In this document: positions 38,091 through 42,540 of the stretch, piece by piece
Layout: each line of letters starts with the position of its first letter
How positions within the stretch are numbered: the first letter of the stretch is position 1
Source: a virus
Reading direction: 5' to 3' (one strand)
IMG/VR virus record: IMGVR_UViG_3300043449_000265
Location: 1 to 42,540 of that record
DNA: 42,540 nucleotides
Translations under genes and position numbers: made by a program
Notes under the pieces: generated by a model
Database searches by the model: none
Told to the model about the DNA's origin: nothing
Seen by the model: only the letters and a program-made list of their open reading frames with translations

Positions 38091-38657
38091 TTAAGCGCCA
38101 GAAACGTCAGTTGTCTGAACTGGAAACGCTGATTCCCACCATTGGTAGGAAAATGTAGCAGTAAATTCTTCAATCTGGTCGCCTGAGGCCCAATCAAGAT
38201 CAATAGCAGAAACGTCAGTTGGAAAACAACCGATCAACTTATATTGCTTAATGATCTCACCTGTCTTAGCATACTGAGTAACCATAGCATCGGCTTGATA
38301 AGTTCTCATTGTTGCCAATACTGGGTTACGAACATTCAGGACGTGAGCATTGAGGGCACTCATCCAAAGTTCTAGGTTATTGCGGATGAGGAAGTTCTCA
38401 TCGTTAATAACAGTGAATGACCAATCAGGGAATGTTCTTGTACCAGCAACCTTGATCTCACGACCAAAATATGGGACGCTGATAGAAGATATTGAGTCTC
38501 CAGGTAGAGATGATGCTCTTGCCTTAAACGTGATAGCCGCAGAGGTAAGAGGTGTAATCCCAGGCGCTGGAGGCATGTTCATTGTAATGTCAAAGAGACT
38601 GGCGCGGGCGCCGTCATTGACAAGACTTGCTCTAAATTGTTGAACATTAAATGCCAT
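38091..38657 (-). CDS. 19: Tail tube protein gp19
   Basis: Predicted 188 residues (T4 gp19 is 163). It polymerises into the inner tube of the contractile tail. The N-terminus RASLVNDGARASLFDITMNM followed by ISSISVPYFGREIKVAGTRT and FPDWSFTVINDENFLIRN match gp19, with its GDRTF-x-DW-x-VTVMNDE motif. The C-terminus IDLDWASGDQIEEFTATFSY also fits. It follows gp18 as in T4. A late-type box overlaps the gp18 stop, and GGAG lies 9 bases before the ATG. Confidence 0.94.
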   Translation of the reverse strand: MAFNVQQFRASLVNDGARASLFDITMNMPPAPGITPLTSAAITFKARASSLPGDSISSISVPYFGREIKVAGTRTFPDWSFTVINDENFLIRNNLELWMSALNAHVLNVRNPVLATMRTYQADAMVTQYAKTGEIIKQYKLIGCFPTDVSAIDLDWASGDQIEEFTATFSYQWWESAFPVQTTDVSGA

Positions 38658-38676
38658 TTTAGTTTTCTCCTTTTCC

Positions 38677-38685
38677 TATTTATTA
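38677..38685 (-). promoter_or_regulatory. Late promoter box before gp19
   Basis: TAATAAATA on the minus strand. The gp18 stop codon TAA is its first part. It lies about 20 bases before the gp19 ATG. Confidence 0.65.
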
Positions 38686-40395
38686 GACGCCTGTTTTACC
38701 AACAATTTCGGAGAAGGCAACTCCTGTACCAACGGCAACAAAGTTCAACTGAATGAAGTTAATTGCGCGAGCTGGTTTGATATAGATGTCACCAACAAAT
38801 TCGTTTTTGTCAATGACCTCTGGTGTATTATTAGTGGTATCACAAACAACTTGATAGTCAAAGATACCTCTTTTACCTTTAATGTCTCTAAGGAAAGGAT
38901 CTACTAGAGCAACGAACTGGGCTCTTGTGAACTCATCGTTGAACTCAAATAGAGAATACTTAGCAGCTCTTGAAATTGATTGCTCAAGAACAATAAACAA
39001 TCTGCGAACGTTTATACGGTCAAATGCAGATGGTTTAGATGTCATGGTTTTATCACCATAGAAAACTGTGCCGACACCAGACATAGAAACGACTGGGTTG
39101 ACTGAGTTTTTGTATAGTGTATCTCTATCAGCCTGATTAGGCGACCAAGAAAGCTGGGTAACATTCTTAATTAGACCACGATTTAGACCAGCAGGTGACC
39201 ACCAAGCATCATTTGTATAATCTGTTCTAGCACAAAGTCCAGCAATATCACCATTGAGAGGAACCCAACGATAGACATTGTTATACTTATCAAACTGTTT
39301 CTTCCAACCTGAATCCATAACTGCATATGAAGTTGAGTTGAATAGATTACGATTTGTGATAATAGCAGTTGCTTCGCTTCCGATGTTATTGACAACTGCT
39401 GCTTGAGGAGGTGAAATAAATGCTACCAAATCTTTACGACCTTCAGCAATATTATCAACAATATATTCCGAAACTGTTTGAGAGGCATCACCTGTCATTA
39501 ATAATGAAACGTCTGCTTTTTCGGCATCATTGAAAAGATCATAAGCATCTGTTAAATCACCACTTGTAGGAGCACCGTTCGTGCCACCTGCTAATGTTGC
39601 GGTATAGTTTGTATTGCCTTCAGCAAATGTTGTATTTGCTGCGGTTGAACCCCATGTTGTTGTATCGGCAGAACCATTTGCCATCTGAGCGTGATGCAGA
39701 ATATAAACGTATTTTGAACGGTCATTAATTACATTGATATAATAATTTGATGTTCCATCATCATTAGTAGCATCAATAGCCTTAGAAACATATGAGAAAC
39801 GCTCTAAGACGGTATTTGGTGTACCAGAAAAATTACCTAATGTGTCAATAACGATAATATGCATTTCGTCATTAGCACCACGTCTTGAGGTAGTCCAATT
39901 TGTTGTTCCTGGAACACCATTAAAGTTTGGTGCATAAGTCCATGAAGAAAATGCTGTAGAATTAGCAGATGCCCAAAGTGAAACTTTAAGTCCGTTGCCA
40001 ACGGCACCAGGATAACGAGCAGCAAACATGCCTGTATTAGCAGCTGCTGAAAGGTTCATATATTCGTTTTCATAAATGTTATTATTTTCAATAACGAGTG
40101 GTTGTGATCCTGATACTGCGTTATTTGCTTCGGTTGTGTCACATGCACGGACAACCAAAAGATTTTGTGCGTAGCTTAGAAAGTTTGCTGCGGTATAGAA
40201 TGAGGTGAAAGTATTTTGATCTGGTTGACCAAAGGTATTTACCAGTTCAATTTCATTACTAAGTCTTGTTAATTCATTTACTGGGCCCCAAACAAAGTTG
40301 CCGGCGAAACCTCCAACTGTAGTAGATAGTGATGGTACAACGGTCGTTAGATCAACTTCGGACCATGCTACACCAGGTGAAAGTAGAGTTGCCAT
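38683..40395 (-). CDS. 18: Tail sheath protein gp18
   Basis: Predicted 570 residues (T4 gp18 is 659). It forms the contractile sheath around the tube. The start LLSPGVAWSEVDLTTVVPSL followed by VGGFAGNFVWGPVNE is the gp18 opening. RRLFIVLEQSISRAAKYSLF and EFNDEFTRAQFVALVDPFLR, then DIYIKPARAINFIQLNFVAV near the end are the conserved C-terminal sheath motifs involved in subunit handshake. The Asn/Thr-rich middle (about 110-280) is the variable surface domain. A CTAAATA box lies upstream. It precedes gp19, and gp17 precedes it, as in T4. Confidence 0.95.
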   Translation of the reverse strand: MATLLSPGVAWSEVDLTTVVPSLSTTVGGFAGNFVWGPVNELTRLSNEIELVNTFGQPDQNTFTSFYTAANFLSYAQNLLVVRACDTTEANNAVSGSQPLVIENNNIYENEYMNLSAAANTGMFAARYPGAVGNGLKVSLWASANSTAFSSWTYAPNFNGVPGTTNWTTSRRGANDEMHIIVIDTLGNFSGTPNTVLERFSYVSKAIDATNDDGTSNYYINVINDRSKYVYILHHAQMANGSADTTTWGSTAANTTFAEGNTNYTATLAGGTNGAPTSGDLTDAYDLFNDAEKADVSLLMTGDASQTVSEYIVDNIAEGRKDLVAFISPPQAAVVNNIGSEATAIITNRNLFNSTSYAVMDSGWKKQFDKYNNVYRWVPLNGDIAGLCARTDYTNDAWWSPAGLNRGLIKNVTQLSWSPNQADRDTLYKNSVNPVVSMSGVGTVFYGDKTMTSKPSAFDRINVRRLFIVLEQSISRAAKYSLFEFNDEFTRAQFVALVDPFLRDIKGKRGIFDYQVVCDTTNNTPEVIDKNEFVGDIYIKPARAINFIQLNFVAVGTGVAFSEIVGKTGV

Positions 40396-40445
40396 TTTTT
40401 ACTCCTTTTTATAGGTTGGAATGGTGTTTTATATCCATTTCTACT

Positions 40446-40452
40446 TATTTAG
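40446..40452 (-). promoter_or_regulatory. Late promoter box before gp18
   Basis: ACTAAATAAGTAG on the minus strand, about 50 bases before the gp18 ATG. AAGGAG is the ribosome site. The 74-base gap to gp17 holds nothing else. Confidence 0.7.
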
Positions 40453-40469
40453 TGTTTTGACATTTTCCA

Positions 40470-42140
40470 TTATAATGCTGGATCCCAATGAGGATCAATG
40501 TAAAGTCCCTCTTTTTCGGTGGTAATCCATCGGTCTCCGCTAGAGTCTTTTTCAGGGAAAGGATCGTCTATACCATTGTCTATAAACCCAAAAGGTACAT
40601 TATCAACATCTTCAAGATAGGAAATCTCTTTTTGTAGAGCATAACGAATATCGTTGGAGACAGTTTCTTTAAATAGTTTCTGTGCGGTCAACCATCCAAA
40701 ATGAACCAGTGTCATGGCAAGGTCGTCATTACTACCCTCTTCCGCCATAAAGGTCTTTTTAGTGGCCGAGAAAGAAAATAACTCGGTGATGGTATCTTCA
40801 TCATTTAGTATAAGTTTATCACTCTCCACTAAGGTCTTGAGGTTAGCACAACCAATCATTTTAGACTGCGCCGTTATTCTTAGACCAAAGGCCAGTTTAT
40901 TCTTACCTGCGGCAAAACCACCAGAGGCCTGCATACCCTGTTTTCCTTTGATCTGGAACTTTAACAGGTTTTCGTATAGCAGTTCGTGGTGTAGAATATC
41001 AGCAACTTGGAGGCCAATGGAGTTAATTTCAACAAGGACAAAGGCATCGTTATACTTTGTGGCGGCCGAATAGATGATGGCCGGTAGAAGCATAGGACTT
41101 ATTTCATTATTACGGTATTTAGCAACCTGTCGGTAGGGTATCTCGGTCACATCAAATATAGAGAAGGCTGAGTAGTCAAGACCTTGGCCCTCGGATACAT
41201 CGGCGCATAGAACGTAGGTGTGTTTTGATATAGGTTCTTCAAAGATATCCATACATTCGTTTCTGGTAATAGGTTCTTTCCAGTGTAGAGCGGCCAGTTT
41301 AGAACCATTAATAAGAGTATTAGATGAACCTAAGAACTCACAACCAAACTCTTGGTCAAACTGTCTCTGTGAGGTGTTTCTAATGGTTTCTTCTGCCCAT
41401 TTAGCATCTCTACCTGGCACCATTGACCAGTGGATCTCAATGGGTTGATATGTGCTAGTCTTTTCTACAGCTTTTGTCCACATCTTATAGAATAGGTTCA
41501 TACCGTTTGGTGTAGAAACGATAACGACCTTAGATGTTTTACCAGATGAAATAGTAGGATAAGTTGAGTTAAAGAACTCTTCGGCAATGTTGTTTGGAAC
41601 GAACGCAAACTCGTCCAGAAAGATTAGGTTGAACGAGAAACCACGAACTGATGATCCGCTGGTGGAGTCAGCTAGAACTCTTGAACCGTTGGCAAGATAG
41701 ATAGAACCTTTGTTCCACTCTTTGATGCCTTGCTTGAGAAACATAGGCAGATACTCAAAAGCAAGTTTAAGTTTCTGTAGCAACTCACGGGCAGTTGGAG
41801 CACGGTTAGCTAGAATAGCGACAACAAAGTTTTCGTTGAATAGAACTTGGTGAAGAATGTATGCCACACTTGTAGTTGACTTACCGACCTGTCGTGGTAG
41901 CTTGCAGATAGAGAAACGATTATCGTGAAAGGTCTGCAACATCTTCTCTTGGAAATCCCACATAGCAAATGGAATTAGACCTTTATCGACGTTGATGATC
42001 TTGATATATTTCTTAGAAAAATATACCGGATCTTCCGCACATTTCAAGTATTCGTTTAATTCTTTTTGAGTGAAAGAATGACGGTACTGCTCGTTTGGGA
42101 GGTTTGGATTATTTTGATAACTAAACGGCGTCCTTGCCAT
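40470..42140 (-). CDS. 17: Terminase large subunit gp17
   Basis: Predicted 556 residues (T4 gp17 is 610). It is the ATP-driven packaging motor and headful nuclease. Walker A is PRQVGKST (82-89). Walker B with catalytic Glu is NLIFLDEF (171-178). VVIVSTPNGMN, with the coupling motif, lies near 205. RNase H-like nuclease residues are CADVSEGQGLDYS (near 311), VLVEINSIG (near 367) and NDDLAMTLVHFG (near 476). It overlaps gp16 by 20 bases and precedes gp18. Confidence 0.96.
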   Translation of the reverse strand: MARTPFSYQNNPNLPNEQYRHSFTQKELNEYLKCAEDPVYFSKKYIKIINVDKGLIPFAMWDFQEKMLQTFHDNRFSICKLPRQVGKSTTSVAYILHQVLFNENFVVAILANRAPTARELLQKLKLAFEYLPMFLKQGIKEWNKGSIYLANGSRVLADSTSGSSVRGFSFNLIFLDEFAFVPNNIAEEFFNSTYPTISSGKTSKVVIVSTPNGMNLFYKMWTKAVEKTSTYQPIEIHWSMVPGRDAKWAEETIRNTSQRQFDQEFGCEFLGSSNTLINGSKLAALHWKEPITRNECMDIFEEPISKHTYVLCADVSEGQGLDYSAFSIFDVTEIPYRQVAKYRNNEISPMLLPAIIYSAATKYNDAFVLVEINSIGLQVADILHHELLYENLLKFQIKGKQGMQASGGFAAGKNKLAFGLRITAQSKMIGCANLKTLVESDKLILNDEDTITELFSFSATKKTFMAEEGSNDDLAMTLVHFGWLTAQKLFKETVSNDIRYALQKEISYLEDVDNVPFGFIDNGIDDPFPEKDSSGDRWITTEKEGLYIDPHWDPAL

Positions 42141-42540
42141 CTTCTTCTTTCTTGTTCTTTATAGCAGCAAGCAATTCAGCAGTAGAACCAACAAAAACAG
42201 CCTGCTCTACATTGATACTATCCGCACTTTTCTTTCGTGGGTCAGTATCAGGTGCAGGTTCTTTTAGATCCCGCTTCATTTTCTGTAGGTTATATAGGTC
42301 CTTAGACGTTTCTCCTACAGTCTTAATTAGATTAGCAACAACCTCAAATCCTCTTGCCGACTCATTTTGTCTGGCAATTTGAGATATATCTTCAAGGGCA
42401 TCATTACCTTTTTCTATGAGGTTGCGAAGAGTATTACGAACAAGACGATAATCTTCGTCTTGATCCTCTGGCCCAGATTCCACAGGTTCATAAACTGTTA
42501 CTTGTTTTGGTTGTTCTTCATGATCAATGCCTAAGGCATC
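42121..42540 (-). CDS. 16: Terminase small subunit gp16 (5' end outside window)
   Basis: The frame is open to the right edge, so the start is not visible; 139 residues are seen. The fragment begins DALGIDHEEQPKQ, then an acidic stretch and helices (DYRLVRNTLRNLIEKGNDAL, then GFEVVANLIKTVGETSKDLY). This matches the gp16 coiled-coil core with the LGID-type N-terminus. gp16 forms rings that select DNA and stimulate gp17. The gp17 gene overlaps its end by 20 bases. A GTG at 42483 is only an internal codon. Confidence 0.85.
   Translation of the reverse strand, partial: DALGIDHEEQPKQVTVYEPVESGPEDQDEDYRLVRNTLRNLIEKGNDALEDISQIARQNESARGFEVVANLIKTVGETSKDLYNLQKMKRDLKEPAPDTDPRKKSADSINVEQAVFVGSTAELLAAIKNKKEEDGKDAV

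Noticed and set aside
1-42540. CRISPR array, insertion sequence or integrase/attachment site
   Set aside because: No regular spaced repeats, no transposase and no integrase were seen; the only short repeats are the pair at 26311-26361 and the two GCGAAGCG copies. HNH and GIY-YIG genes are the only mobile elements supported.

Overview
The window is a continuous stretch of a T4-like (exo-T-even) myovirus genome, most like the marine branch. All recognised protein genes lie on the minus strand, so transcription runs from high to low coordinates. The phage assignment rests on collinear T4-type modules: terminase gp16/gp17, sheath gp18, tube gp19, portal gp20, protease gp21, scaffold gp22, capsid gp23, then UvsY, UvsW, sigma gp55, gp47, gp46, gp1, clamp gp45, clamp loader gp44/gp62 and RegA. 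The Hsp20, the CobS-like ATPase and the PAAR-like protein also fit marine T4-like phages. No photosynthesis gene or other host-specific marker is seen, so the host cannot be named.

Layout in transcription order. (1) 42540-26357, virion assembly: terminase, sheath, tube, an HNH endonuclease, portal, three or four head-core proteins (two of them unusual multi-module fusions), protease, scaffold, major capsid, a strong terminator, and a second tube-like protein. Most units are preceded by a CTAAATA-type late promoter. (2) 26299-22037, recombination and late regulation: UvsY, UvsW, an Sm-like protein, gp55, a second HNH endonuclease and small genes. A 185-base intergenic region holds back-to-back promoters, one of them firing on the otherwise gene-free plus strand. 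(3) 21976-17851: gp47 and gp46 interleaved with two predicted Fe(II)/2-oxoglutarate oxygenases. (4) 17833-14407, accessory block: small genes, a JmjC/cupin-like oxygenase, a DruA-like (DUF4338) protein, and a GIY-YIG-like protein with a recombinase-type helix-turn-helix tail. (5) 14333-10524: a metallopeptidase-like/VWA protein, a 112-residue protein and a MoxR/CobS-type AAA+ ATPase, with strong sigma70-like promoters before the VWA and ATPase genes. (6) 10451-10057: an odd glycine-type tRNA and a winged-helix protein, with promoter and terminator. (7) 10039-4200, replication: a glycosyltransferase-like gene, gp1, gp45, a DsbA-like protein, a methyltransferase, gp44, gp62, RegA and dUTPase. 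(8) 4200-1: a PAAR-like tip protein, a small protein, Hsp20, and a glycosyltransferase/methyltransferase cassette that runs off the left edge.

Two promoter classes are visible by eye: near-consensus TTGACA-17/18-TATAAT sites before early or middle genes, and CTAAATA/ATAAATA boxes before structural genes, which gp55 would read. Genes are tightly packed with overlapping stops and starts, so translational coupling is likely common. Several single genes are much more AT-rich than their neighbours and look recently acquired.

The strongest candidates for an under-described system are the metallopeptidase-VWA/AAA+ locus, the DruA-like plus GIY-YIG/HTH pair next to it, the tRNA with an apparent 8-base anticodon loop, and the head-core fusion protein with an internal start for a gp67-like product. 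All functional statements come from reading the sequence and from remembered family features; no database search was run.
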